A stretch of 22,602 nt of DNA from Podila epigama (GCA_015679605.1 JAAAVE010000197.1:1347-23948); one strand, 5' to 3'. Counted from the first letter of the stretch, positions 1 to 12,300 are shown. Numbers and translations are program-made. Notes: generated by a model not told the origin, from the sequence alone.

Positions 1-49
1 TTTTTGTTGACATTTCTGTGAAAGTGTCTAACATTTGCATTTGCTATAG
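1..49 (+). other. 3' end of an intron of the first gene
   Basis: The window appears to open inside an intron. A CTAAC branch-like site lies at 28-32 and a T-rich stretch leads to a TAG acceptor at 47-49. The long frame of the downstream exon stays open right back to this acceptor, which supports the splice site over a start at the ATG at 154. Confidence 0.6.
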
Positions 50-1980
50 TCGAACCATCTTCGTTAGCTAAGCGAACCGGACAAGACAGAAGTGCAGAAT
101 TTGTACAAACAAATCACAGGACAGGCGGGCAAGACTCCCGCGCTTGGCCAGCTATGGGAGTTTCTATTTCAGGAAAGGGCACGGCTGATCAGGCGACGAG
201 GATGTCTGATCCCCGAGCGACCACAGATGACATTGCTACTGTTGGATCTCAGACGCGACCACGTCAGCCAAGAGAGTCAATATCAAGTCCTCATACCTCA
301 CATGGGTCTGTACCAAGGCTTCCCTCTGAACATGGAGCACCATCCTCTTTTGATCATCCTGATGAACTTTACGAGTGCTCTCCAACCAACTACGATTCCG
401 CCCACCATCATCCTCCACACCCTGACGTGGCACGCCGTTTTGGACCGCGGCCACCACCAATGTACTATAACCACCCCATGACAGGAGATTCTTGGTATGA
501 CCGCGCAGCTCCGTCTACAGGTCCTTATCCTGGTGACAAGCGAGCCTGGACAGGTCATCATCCGTACAACTATTACTACTACTACTACCACTATCCACCG
601 TCTCGGCACTACATGCATGCACGCGGATTTGATCCGCGCTATCAAGCATACCCTGATCTTTCTAGACCACGTTTTTTGCCGCTCCCATACCCACCACCAG
701 AGTATATTGCACGCTCAGGGATGCCTAACCCCTACCCCTACCCTCCACACTATTTTCCTCCGCCTCACTACCCTATCATGCACCGGAGAGGACCTGATGC
801 AGGTGGCGATCCCTATTCAGAGTACCCTTACCCTGCACGACCACCGCCAGAAGTTGGCTTTCGTTCATCACCAATAGACGGGGCGACAACAGCTGCAAAG
901 GGACCAGCGCCACCACCAGCACCATCAGCGTCAGGAAACTTGGACCAATACTACTTTCCACCAGACCCATATGATCTGCCTCTCCCGCCTCCTCCGCCAC
1001 CACTGCAAGCTTCATCATCCCGGCACTATCCTCAGCTGCGCCGTCCTGCCCAAGCTCCACATCCATCCCATGGGGATTTTCCACCCTATCCATATGATGC
1101 CTTTGAGTCGAGTCGCGTACCCGTCCAGGATGAAGCGTCGCGGCTTGGAGATCTGGCTCCGTCAACACCCTCCGGTCGATACGACGATCACCACCCGGCG
1201 GGCTTTCCTGGACATAGCATACCACCAAAGGAATATGTACAAGGGTCACGCTCTAGCGGAGCACGCTCCCCTCGTTCGTTGCCCGGTTCGCAAATGGAGA
1301 CTGGGGTAGCGACTCCCAGTAGTCAGCGTGATTCTATTTCCAATACACCTCTTATGGGCCTATCACTGCAGTCACCAACACCAGATCATGGCATGACCTC
1401 AAGATCAGGATCTAATGCTGGAACACAATATACCTCGTTCAGGAGAGGAAGCAGGCAATCAACGCATACCGAAGAGTCTGCCGAAAGAGAAAGTGGCAGA
1501 AGAATCGATGGAACTCTAGCGGTAGAACGGAATGAAACGAACGCCATGTCTGATAGGACTTTGCTAACATTTCATGACACTTCGCGGTCCTCAATGCGCA
1601 GACAGTATGAGATGGCATCTAGTTCGAGGCGGCAAGCGAGCGAACGATCTGAAAACCAGTTTGTCAGACAGGGACAGGATGGCATACATCGATTGTCCAT
1701 CAGTAACGGTGATGAGACATCCAGCGCTTCCAGTGCTTTTAATAGCTTGCCTGACCGTTGGGCTCCGCCAGAAAGCGAATCAACAGAGATGATGGCTCAT
1801 CAAAGCAAAGTACCAGAGCATTGTCCTTCGTCTGGTATCCAGCCATCAGACAACAACTCGGATGGATGGCATCACCAACCCATGACAACACCATACTACC
1901 AAAACCACACACATGGTGATAACCACCGTGCGCACGGCACATTCCCACCATATCGTGAGCATGGAGAATCAGCAGAATAG
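50..1980 (+). CDS. Terminal exon of a Pro/Tyr/Ser-rich low-complexity protein (5' end missing)
   Basis: I do not recognise this protein. The exon begins after the acceptor at 49 with the last two bases of a split codon, stays open for 642 codons and ends at TAG 1978-1980. An ATG at 154 could start a 608-residue protein, but the frame is open upstream of it, so a partial gene is the better reading. Counting from that ATG, residues about 80-330 are rich in Tyr, Pro and His, with a tyrosine run near 565-594 and a proline run near 976-1002. Residues about 340-600 are rich in Ser, Arg, Thr and Gln with many SP/TP pairs. No folded domain, membrane segment or catalytic motif is visible. The composition suits the disordered tail of a regulatory or RNA/DNA-binding protein, whose folded part would lie upstream of the window. 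Confidence 0.7.
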
Positions 1981-2016
1981 GTTTCCCATGCTAAGCCACG
2001 TGCAGGAGTCAATACA

Positions 2017-2050
2017 TTTTTTTTTTTATATTTTTTTTTTTTTTTTTTTT
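2017..2050. repeat. Poly(dA:dT) tract in a short intergenic gap
   Basis: Two T runs (2017-2027 and 2031-2050) split by ATA lie between the stop of the first gene at 1980 and the DTWD1 start at 2144, a gap of only 163 bp. Such tracts often exclude nucleosomes in fungal promoters, so this may serve the DTWD1 promoter; it may equally be in the 3' UTR of the upstream gene. A CACGTG E-box lies just before it at 1997-2002. Confidence 0.6.
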
Positions 2051-2143
2051 AAAAACTACTTTTTCGCCCCACCCTACATCACTCCTGTAAAGGGAAGGAA
2101 ATCAGAATACTCAAACGGTCATCGATTATAGTCCGAACAAGAA

Positions 2144-3440
2144 ATGGCAACCGACACAGATTCCACCACTACAACCATTGATAGTACATCAACCTCTTTG
2201 ACCACACAGAGCACGCAGAAGAAACGTAAACCACCATCGCCTTTTGACGACTTTAACATCTCCAGCACCGAAGTTTTGGACCATGTCGCCAAAGCGCACT
2301 GCCCGAAATGTCATCGCAATAGCCGGTATTTCTGCTACAAGTGTCTGATTCTTGTGGGCGATTATCCAGAAGGCTCAGTGGTCCCACAGCTCAAATTGCC
2401 AATCCACCTTGATATTATCAAGCATGAACAGGAGCGTGACGGAAAATCAACGGCTTTACATGCTGGAGTTCTTGCACCAACTGATGTTTCAGTGTATGAA
2501 TGGAACAAGATGCCCGAGTACCAGGATGTTGATCGGCTCCTTCTCTTGTTCCCATCAGAGGTAGGAGTCGCCTACGGCTATAATAATGACCCCAAAAATT
2601 GCAGCAGTCTGTAGACTTTAGATTTTATTTCTTTTTCGATCTGCTAATTTTTGTTGTAACGACATGACTGGACACTGAATAGGGTGCAAAGCAACTGAGC
2701 GAGATCGACCCTGCGTCTTTTGACAAGTTGATCGTCATTGATGGAACTTGGGAACAGGCGAAAAAGATGTCTAAAAGCAGTACTTTTGCTCGTATGAAGC
2801 GAGGTAATATCAACAGTTCTCAAGGAAGCACAAATTTGACTCGGAGATACCACGATTCTCAAAGAAACAGAGACGACAAGTATAACTAGTACATGTCTTT
2901 TTTACTAACCTGTGATTATGTTATTTTTTGACGATAGTAACGATCGCACCACACGAAACTCTATTTTGGCGGTATCAGCGCAAGGCTAGTGACCATTTGG
3001 CGACGATCGAGGCTATTTATTTCTTTCTTCGGGAATACCATGAAACCTATCTCACCCACCCACCCGTCACTCCATCCCTCACCACATCAACGTCGCCATC
3101 ATTATCGCCATCACCACCACCATCATCATCATTATCATCGACAACCACGACAGCAGTGGAAGGAGCAGCAGCTGTAGAAAAGGAATCGACGAAATCATCA
3201 GATCAAGAACAACTGGAAACGTCACAGGCCGGTTCAGATCAGGCTACATCAGCGGTAGTCTCGCCTCATGCCCAGAGTTTAGGACCTGACTATCGGTACG
3301 GACCGTACACTGGACAGTTTGACGACATGCTCTGGTTCTACAAATACTTTTATGAGCTTATTCAGCACACGTATCGGGAACGTAGTGATGGCAAGAAGTT
3401 TACACAAAAGCATCGCAGGGACTATATCCAGTACGATTGA
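2144..3440 (+). CDS. DTWD1: tRNA-uridine aminocarboxypropyltransferase, DTWD1 type
   Basis: DTW-domain enzymes transfer the 3-amino-3-carboxypropyl group of S-adenosylmethionine to a tRNA uridine, giving acp3U; human DTWD1 acts on position 20 of the D-loop. Exons 2144-2560, 2683-2803 and 2938-3440 join in phase (introns 122 and 134 nt) into 346 aa; human DTWD1, from memory, is about 300. Residues 53-67 carry two CxxC pairs (C53, C56, C64, C67), a likely zinc site. The family signature DxTW is DGTW at 159-162, followed by EQAKKM. The last exon holds the conserved block around FWRYQR and TIEAIYFF. The extra length comes from a Ser/Thr/Pro/Glu-rich insert of about 65 residues after the TIEAIYFF helix; the domain resumes with YGPYTGQFDDMLWFYKYFYE. 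The N-terminal 30 residues are Ser/Thr-rich and probably disordered. It runs toward the aldehyde dehydrogenase gene, leaving 226 bp between stops. Confidence 0.9.
3097..3142 (+). repeat. Degenerate CAT/CAC trinucleotide repeat inside the DTWD1 coding region
   Basis: A run of ATCATT, ACCACC and ATCATC triplets encodes part of the Ser/Pro-rich insert of the DTWD1-like protein. Replication slippage of such triplets probably made the insert, and its length may vary between strains. Confidence 0.7.
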
Positions 3441-3666
3441 CAAGATGAGTAAAAACAAGATCATGAAAAACTATGAATGCGTTTCTTCGTGTAGCAAATG
3501 TCGAGCATCTGCGTTACTTGGTTTAGCCGCATACTGTTTGTTGTTGTTTGTTATTTGTTATTTGCTAATGCTATCAAGTGGATATTGTTCCTGGCAAAAT
3601 CAAAGTACAAAAAAATGACATGTATTTCATAACTGGAAAATGGGACTATATAAAATGGTTTGGTTT

Positions 3667-5668
3667 TTAACCAAGACGCTTGTAGCCAATGCCAAAGATC
3701 ACCGCCAGGACGATCCACTTGAAGTACTTGAGGACAACGTTCTTCTTGAAGCGAGGGACACTCTCCATGAATACACGCGCAAGCTTGAGGTTGTTGCTTG
3801 TATAAGGTGCATATCGGACAGCCATAACAGCTTCAGACACGGGATTGAGATCCTTGATCATCGTGGCACGCACATGAGAAAAGGCTTCGAATGAGCTTTT
3901 GCCGTGGTAGTTACCCATGCCTGAGGGACCCGTGCCGCCAAAGGGCAGGTTGCCCTCGGCAACATGCATCAAGGTGTCGTTGACCAATACACCTCCAGAG
4001 CGGGTCGAATCCAGCACCTTGTTGATAAACTTTTTGTTGCTCGAGAATACGTAAAGAGCCAGAGGTTCATCACGCGAGTTGACATACTCGATCGCATCGT
4101 CCACATCGTTGACACGGATCATGGGGAGAATGGGTCCAAACAACTCATCCTCCATGAGCTTGTCATCGCGATCCACATTGGCAATGACTGTTGGTGCGAT
4201 ATACAGGTCCTTCTCGTCTGACTGGCCTCCAATGACGACCTCGCCTGACTGGCTTTCGCTGAGAACTTTTTGCAGACGATGGTAGTGGCGATGGTTGATG
4301 ATGCGAGAATAAGAGTCTGAAGATTGGGGGTTGGTACCGTAGAGCTCCAAGAACGCCTTCTTCAGTGCCTCTACAAACTTGGCCTCAGCCTTGGGGGTCA
4401 CAAGGACATAGTCCGGAGCAACGCAGGTCTGCCCAGCATTGAAAGTCTTGCCAAAGGCGATGCGCTTGGCAGCGACAGTCATGTTGGCGTTCTCATCGAT
4501 GATGGCAGGCGACTTGCCACCGAGCTCGAGAGTCAAGCTGGTGAGATGAACGGCGGCGGCCTTCATGATGATCTTGGCCACTGTGCCGTTGCCGGTATAG
4601 AAGATATGATCCCACTTGTTCTCGAGCAACTTTGTGGTCTCTTGGGCAGCGCCGTTGATGACCAAGAAGGCCTTGCTGTCCAAGTAACGAGGAAGGAGCT
4701 CGGTGATGATCTTGGCCGAGTGTGGTGCAACCTCCGAAGGCTTAAGGACGGCTGTACAGCCGGCAGCGATGGCACCGACCAAGGGGCCGAAACCGAGGAA
4801 GATCGGATAGTTCCAGGCTGAAATGATCAAGGCGGCGCCTATTCATCAAACAAGATGTGGTCAGCATACTACTGACATACATGAAAATTCCTCTGATCAA
4901 ACATGCGTGTTGAATGATCCTCGATTCCTGTCTGCCAACTTTGGATGTCTGTCAAGAGCAAGGGCTGTTGTCATTGTTCGCTTGATATAGGAATGTTTGT
5001 TTGTACACTTTGGGAGAACATGGGAGCCGCAAAATTTTTGTTCAACAGATTGGTTGTCACATGTGCTGCAATATGAAATTGTGTCCGTGTCTCTCTTTCT
5101 TTTTTTTTTTTTGTCTTGTCTTGTTCTGACCACGCAGAACTGTAGGCTGATTTCCTGCTGATGAATAATAACATGAACAACACACTTCCACGACATACCC
5201 TTGGGCTCCTTGCGCTTGATGCAGGTGACGCCGAAACGGTTGATGAGGGCAGGGTTGACTTTTTCATCCTTGGCCCATTCCTCAAGGTGCTCGAGAGCAT
5301 CGTTGATCTCCTCCTTTGTAGGAATAATCTCGCCCAGGATTGTCTCATTGGCATGCTTGTGCAAGTCTTTGTACAAGGCATCACAGAGAGCATCTGTATT
5401 CTCATCAAGCAGACGCCACAACTGCTGAAGCTGGTGAAGGCGGAATTTGAGTGGGCGGGTATACCCACTCTTGAAGGTTTGACGGCTGGTGGCGACGGCC
5501 TAAAGTTGAAAAAGAGTGTCCAGCAGTAAAAAAAAAAAAGGAGTTAAAATATAGAAATGAGACAACCATGTGAATGAGTGAGTGAGAATGGAGTAGAGTA
5601 TACGTGGGTATTCTTCGTACCTGTTGAATGTCAGCCTCGGTATGGAATGTGAGAATGGAGGTGGTCAT
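3667..5668 (-). CDS. HFD1: Fatty aldehyde dehydrogenase, ALDH3 family, with C-terminal membrane anchor
   Basis: Oxidises medium and long-chain aliphatic aldehydes to fatty acids with NAD(P)+, as human ALDH3A2 and yeast Hfd1 do. Exons on the minus strand are 5668-5621, 5499-5199 and 4838-3667 (introns 121 and 360 nt). Phases agree and give 506 aa, near the family length of about 485. The exon 2/3 join rebuilds the conserved KEPKG-AALIISAWNYP region. Visible landmarks are the cofactor-loop motif FYTGNGTVAK near 196-205, the general-base Glu221 in LELGGKSP, the catalytic Cys255 in NAGQTCVAPD, and the EDELFGP motif. Residues about 484-502 form one hydrophobic helix with basic flanks, matching the tail anchor that holds ALDH3A2/Hfd1 in the ER, lipid-droplet or outer mitochondrial membrane. 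The ATG at 5668 is the only in-frame Met in exon 1. The symbol is by family similarity only. Confidence 0.93.
4839..5198 (-). other. Long second intron of the aldehyde dehydrogenase gene
   Basis: Donor GTATGT at 5198-5193, acceptor TAG at 4841-4839, 360 nt, the longest intron resolved in this window. If it were retained, the reading frame from exon 2 would stay open for about 100 codons to 4897 and give a truncated enzyme lacking both catalytic residues and the anchor. Confidence 0.75.
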
Positions 5669-6360
5669 GACAAATGAGAAAGTGTTGATGGGAAGAAGGA
5701 TGAAGAAAAAATAAAGAAAAACAAAAATAGATGAAGACAAGGAAAAAAAATATATTATAAGCCAAGTGGAGCGGGCCGAACCCATTCTCTCACTTCCCCT
5801 TGTTGTTGAGGTCAAAGCGTAAAGCCCTTGCCTTGGTTTTTTTTTACCAAACGAACCGTAGATGTCACACCTTTGTACACCTCCTCCACTCTTCCCTTCC
5901 ACCCGAGACGTGTTTTGTGCATAGACTGTGCAGCATTGGAGTGTACAAGGAGAACCAACTGATGTATCCACTTTTGTACCCCATTTCTTGTGAACTCTCT
6001 GCGGTAAAACACCATCCATCGTGATGGCACCAGCAGGGGTACCTTTCCTTCTCATCCCAGCTTGACCCGACCCAATAATAATATGTTCGCTAATGCTGTG
6101 TTGCAATGTGCTTTCACACGTACGTTATTGCCGACGTGCGTAGAAGGATGAGGCGCGTGCTCTCCGACCCGTTCGATCGATCAAAAACAAAAAAAGAAAC
6201 ACCCACAAAGAATTTGTCCGACTCTACCAAAATGGTCAAAATGGATTATTTAATTATTAAAATAAACACTTTTGTGATAACAAGGCTTTCGCTATTGACA
6301 CTACAAATATACGAATAAAAGGGAGATGAGCAATAACTTTTGGCATCACCATTATCACCA
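5669..6360 (-). promoter_or_regulatory. Promoter region of the aldehyde dehydrogenase and 3' flank of the transcription factor
   Basis: No gene is supported here. On the minus strand a TATAATATA-like element lies at 5751-5759, about 85-90 bp upstream of the ATG, followed by an A/T-rich leader. The distal end (about 6180-6360) is A/T-rich and must hold the 3' UTR of the transcription factor. Short open frames on both strands are neither conserved-looking nor supported by splice signals. Confidence 0.5.
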
Positions 6361-9300
6361 TCATTTTTGCACCTCGGATGACGATGGTACAGGTAACCCT
6401 GCCGTGGCGCTATAAAAAGTATCCTTGCTTTTACTCTTGTGCTTCCGGCGCCTGACATCTCTACCAGAGACTTTGGCTGCATGGTGATTGACATTCTCTT
6501 TGCCGACCGCACCGTCATCAGCACCACCATCGCCACTGGAGTGACTAATATCAGGCAGCCTCTGGTGCTTCTGCACTTGATGCCGCTGATGCGCTTGTGG
6601 AGCCTGATGTGGGCTACGTTCTGGCTCAGGTATCATCTGGTTGCTGCCATCAGTACCGCTATCGCGACTGTCAACTTGACTCGAACTAGAATCTGCGCCA
6701 GTCGCGCTGGACTGACTCTCTTCCGTCCGCATGGTTTTGTAGTACTTGGAGTTGTACCTGCTCTTGTACTTGCGGCGACGACGGTGATCACCGTGAGTAT
6801 TGCGTCCAATCCGTCTGTCATCCTGCACATGCTCGTTATTGCCTCCAATTTCTGTGCTTTCCCCACTTCCACCACTACTACTACTGCCACTACGGCGTCT
6901 ATCACTATCTTGGCCATGGTGATGGCTACGGTAAGTGCGGTCATGGCTGCCTTGGTGGTCGAGCGAGGTAGGGGGACCTGACATGGTCGACCTGGGCGAT
7001 GTGGACGAATCTGTATTACCGACTTTCTTATTTTTTCGGCGTCGACTATGGCCCTCTGGTCCAACACCCCCGACACCATGACTCATGTTTCCCGACATGC
7101 CCTCTCCGTTGCCACTGGCACTACTACCACTACCACTACTACCATTACCACTGCCACTGCCACTACCGCTTCCACTGCAGCTGTCGCCACTACTACTCTC
7201 GGCACCTATTGGAGAATCGGCCGAAAATGAGTGCGAGCCTTGGTCTGAGGACGAGCCTGACTCGTTCGAGTTGGAAGCATCTTCCGTGGAATTGGGCGAT
7301 TCAGTATTGGAGGGGCTATTCTCGTTATTGGAAGATGAACCAACAGAGCGAGACATTCTTGCCGAGCCCGTGGCCGAGCCCGAAGTCTGGCTTCCAAGTA
7401 GCGCACTGGGGCTTCGACTGCTGGTGTGGTCACTGCTACTAACGCCTCGACTCGAGTCATCGCCCTGGCTACTCGATTCTTGCTGACTACTCGTGTTTGA
7501 GCCTGATGAAGGGTTGACTAAGGTCGAATTGGACGACAAGGGAGACAAGGCTCGCAGGTGATCCTGCTCCCTGAAGTGGGACTGGGGTAATGGTGGGAGC
7601 AGCATCGCAGACGGTTGAGGAAGACGTTCCAGCTGCCGCTGTTGTTGCTGCTGTCTCTGTTGCTGTTGCTGCTGTCGTTCTTGTTGCTGATAGTGGCGAT
7701 GATTCTTTTGCTTTGGGTAGTGCTTTTGATACTGCGATTCTTTATGCTGCTGTTGAGTCTGCTGTCTTTGATGGTCATCAACCAGCTGCAATTGAATTTG
7801 TGATTGCTGCTCCAACTGTTGTTGCTGCTGTTGTTCTTGTTGTTGTTCTTGTTGATGTTGTTGTTGATGTTGTTGTTGCTGTTGATGTTGGTGCTGTCGC
7901 GGCGGTTCAAACAAGTTTCCGTACCCATGCCGACCTTGGTTCGACGAAGCCCACGCCGATCCTTCGGAGGGTTGCTGAACCTGGGTCGCATAAGACTGCT
8001 GTGAAGGTGGTGGCTGCTGTGGATGCGGCCAGCCCATTCCCATAGCCTCAAATGAGGTAACTCCCGAAGGGTGTGTTCGATATCTTCCCATTCCGCTATC
8101 CTCATAGACATGGACGTGTGCAGGGCCAAAAGGTGGAGGAGCTCGGGCAACAGCATGGTATCCCACAAAAGGAACACCTACAATTGGTGGCAAGTGGGCA
8201 ACGTTGGCTGGTGCTGGATAGGAGAACGTATACGGGTACAGAGGTCCAATAGGGCCAGACATGTGGCTTTGATGGAGTGGTGCCTGAACGTACAACGGAG
8301 CAGGGACAAAATTCTGGGGCGAGTTGCCAAAGCCCACCCATGGAGGGGCATGACTTACAGGTTGACCAAGCATGGTAGACCCAGGTACATTTCGACTTGT
8401 ATTGAGTCCGCCAGAACTGATGCTAGGCGAGCCATGATGATGCGCGTTCTGAAGCTGGCTGCCACTCGTCCGGTTAGGGTTACCTGAGAAACCAGTGATG
8501 GATAGAGCCCTCAAAGGAGCCTGACCCGCGGACCCAGTCTGAAGAAGTGGATTTGATTGCGTACCGGCATTATTACCAGAATTTTCCATTCCTTGCATAT
8601 CTGGGTAATACTCAGTTGCCTCCATACCAAGGATTTCGCCTAAACTTGCTCCAGATATGTCAGTGTTTGCAGACAACGGGCCATCTAAAAAAATTTTTAC
8701 AAAGAAAAAAAAATAATTTGAACGTGAGTGTCAAGACCATATACGTGTGTGACCATGTTCACAAGTAGAGAATACAGTAATGACCATTGGGATAATCAGT
8801 CCTCGTACCTGATAATGCAGAATTGCTGCCTGATGCTATGTCTCCACCAACTGATATGTTGGTGAGGGTTTTCAAGTCTACTCTGGATGACTGAGGTCCT
8901 ACCTGTGTCTCGACCAAGTAACTGTCTGTCTGGATAAGTTCATCATTCTTATTGACATGTTGTTGGCGCTGCTGTTGTGTCTGCTCTTGCAGTTGGAGTT
9001 GCTCTTGCTTGGCTTGCTTGACCTTGAGGGCATCGTTTTGACGCATGGATCTGGCAGCGCCATGATCCGGCATGACCGAGTAGGGCGTCTTAGGGTTGAC
9101 CATGCCACTTCCCGATGGGCGAGAGCGTACAAGCAACGGGCCTTGATACGACTCTGAAACTGGCGCATGCAGCTTCTGGGACATCAACTGCGACTGTCGG
9201 TTTTCGTTCAAAAAAGACTGATTCTGGAGTTGTTGTTGGTACAACTGAACTTGTTCCAGCTGCATGGTTTGTTGTCGGTGCTGGTAGTTCAGTTCGGACT

Positions 9301-12300
9301 GTTGCGCACGATGTTGTCGGTGAAGTAATTCGAGTTCGCTATAGTGTTGGTTACCCGTTTGACCGGTGGTGGAAACGGGCGAGCCTTGGCGAGAGGATGG
9401 AACGTTCTCAAACCGCTCCTGTTGCACACCAGTCTTGCCGCTGATATTGCCTTGGTTGGAGGCACTTGGGCTGGACATGGTTTGGTCTACAGGTGAAGCT
9501 GCAGCAGCTCGGTTCAACATTGCCTGTTCTTGCTGCTGTTGGCTAAGTTGGGATTTGTATTGATGATACTGCTGAGCTGGCGAGTAGACCCTACTTGACG
9601 CCTGCGTGTACTGCCTCTGCTGAGATGGCTGTTCGTGACATTGTGTAGCCAGGGCTGCGTTGGAGGAGACTGGATTGGAAAATTGTGCCTCAGGCGTCTG
9701 CCCTGAGCCAGAAGCATGTTGAACAGGCAATCCGAAGGTGAAGGGTATAATGGTGATAGGTTTTGAAATCTCACCTTTCACCCACGCAACACTGTCCGCA
9801 TCGAGATAGCGATGAGGTATAAACCTGTCCAAAATCGAGTGGAGTTGGTTTTTCTCGATCGAAAATCGACAACAGTGCTGAAGAATCCTGATAATACAGG
9901 CCAAGTAGTATAGGTCAGTCTTTTCAGCGGCCGGTGTAAGGGTGAGTGTGGGTGGATTAGCGGATGCAGGCGGCAAGGCAGTGTCCATTCTTGCAGGTCC
10001 TGCTCAAAGAAGACAAAAACACAAGAGACGAAAAAAAAAGGTGTTTAGCAATTTGCTCCCTCTCGGAACCTCATACAGCGAACCTTCATCATGATAAAAA
10101 CACAAAGAGTAAAAAATATCTGTACGCGCCATACCTGCTCCGTCATCCGCAACGAGCGAATCGATTGCCGTCTTGGATGAAGTGATGAGAAAACGGAGGA
10201 CTGTGGCCGCTGCACATAGGGATTGATGAACGGAATTGAATAATTTTCGATACGACTTTTGTTCCAAAGTCATGGCTTCGACAATCTCCGAGATTGCCAC
10301 TGCTGACTCTCGACACAGACTCTGGGGCGACCGGAGCGTCAGTGCCAGCACAGGGGCAAGAGCGCTGTTTAGCAGAAAAGGTCGGTAAAGCATGATGCGG
10401 ACTGTGTGGAACAGCAGGGCGTAATTATCTGTAGCTTTCCCACGCTTGACCGAGTCAAAACCTTCACGACCATCCGAAGTACTTTGGGCAGACTTTTTGT
10501 TTGAATTGGTTTCTCTCCCAGAATCTGAGGTCGTTGAGACTGACTCCATCCATGATGACAGAGACTGGTCCATATGAGAAAACACCGCGGAGGAGCATGT
10601 TGCAGCTGTGGCGGAAGTATACAGATTGAGAATAACCTTACCAAGAATCTTGGCTAGGTCTGTCATCCGATGAAACGACTGTACAATGGGCATCTCATTT
10701 TCGGTAACGCTCGAAGGGTAATCTACTAGACAGTCGATATCGCTAATGACCTGCAATAAAATAATGGGAAATTGAATGGGGACAAGTTAGCCTAGAAGGA
10801 AAACAGATGTAGCGTTTTATTCCAAACAATTTGAAGACCAACACATCACTTTAACAGTTATACCAAGTGCTTAGTAAACTCGTGATATATACCATTGGTT
10901 TTCCAAGTGCGGCAGATGTCCAACGGTCCGCTTGGTAACATGCCCACCAAATGGTTTTACGGATCTGGACCTCACGGATATCCATGTCCTTGAGAAACCT
11001 CAGGTCCATAGGCCTGTTCAAACCCATCTCCTGCGCCATGCGAATAGCCATGCTCGTGTACATAAATCGCAGGCTGGCGCGTCCAGTCTGGACCTGGCAC
11101 CAGTAAAGGATCAAAAGTGCCTGAAGCGTTGACATGGACGGTACATCAAACCTATCCTGAAGTAATATCCTGGCGTGCGTCAAGAATTGCTCGCCAATAG
11201 TGGACAGGTTGTCGGGCTCGACGCAAAGTCCATGGTAGTCCGAATATTTTGCTCCAGCTGCACAGACGGCAACAAGAAGCAATGCATCCGGAGGTGATGT
11301 AGGGTCCTTGAGCTGAGCCAAGAACTTTTCCTTGTCGAGAATCATCCAGTGTCTGTGGAAACACTCAAAATAAACAAGAACGAGATATTGAATGACGCTC
11401 TTGCTGGTTATGACAAAGCCAAGGGAGGAAATAGAGTCTGTGACAGAGGGGAGGTCCTTTAGCAAGAAAGATTGGCGCTCATCCAACCCACTGTGGTCGT
11501 TGGTCATGCTGGGAAACGATGAGACAGTAGGTGAGCTGCCACCGATATTCATGTGATTCAAGCCCATGAACTCTAGAGGCGATGACACAATTCTATTTTG
11601 TGCATACTTTGCAACATTAGGAATCGTGACAGCGTTGATGAGCGCATGATAAAGATCTGGCATGGGCGTATCCCGATCCATGACATTAGTTGAAGCAGGT
11701 CGATTTCCATATTGAAAGGCTGGCTGCATTTGAGGTTGCGCGTATTGTGAATCATCTTTGTGAGGTGAGGTATTTTTTCGATGCGTGGCATACGATAGAG
11801 AGCTATTAGAGATATTTTTTTCCGAGGAGCGCTGTTGTTGCTGCTGCTGCTGTTGAGGATGTGATGATAGATTCTGATACTGTTGTGGTTGTGGTTGTAG
11901 TTGTAGTTGAGAATGAGGTTGGTGTTGTTGCTGTGGTTGCTGACGAGGCTCCTTGACTGGCGTGCCATGATTTGAATTGCCTTCATTTTGGTTTGTGAGA
12001 GGTGCGGTTGGTGTTGATGTGTTCTGACGGTCTGAAGGCTGTCTTGGCGCGGTCGATTTGCACCTGGCTTTGGCGAGGGGTGCTTGTGGCACCTCGACAT
12101 ATGAACACTCCAACCCCATGCGCTCACAGCGTTTGCAAGTGGGGAGTCCATCGCACTTGATCTTCTTCTTGCGGCAGGATAGACAGGCGTTGTAGACCTT
12201 GATACGCCAAGGATGCGTCTGGGCATGGACCTGGTTCTGGTTCAATGGCACAGAGGACTTGTTCGATGAAGAGCGTGAGAGGTTTGGTCGAGCGGACGGC

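Noticed and set aside
5405-6106. Minus-strand open frame of 233 codons overlapping the start of the aldehyde dehydrogenase
   Set aside because: It runs through exon 1, intron 1 and part of exon 2 in the wrong frame for the enzyme and has a composition like non-coding DNA.
7048-8045. Several long plus-strand open frames rich in Val, Ala, Leu or Thr opposite the transcription factor tail
   Set aside because: They are mirror frames of the CAG/CAA and Ser/Gly repeats of the coding strand, with no domain or splice logic of their own.
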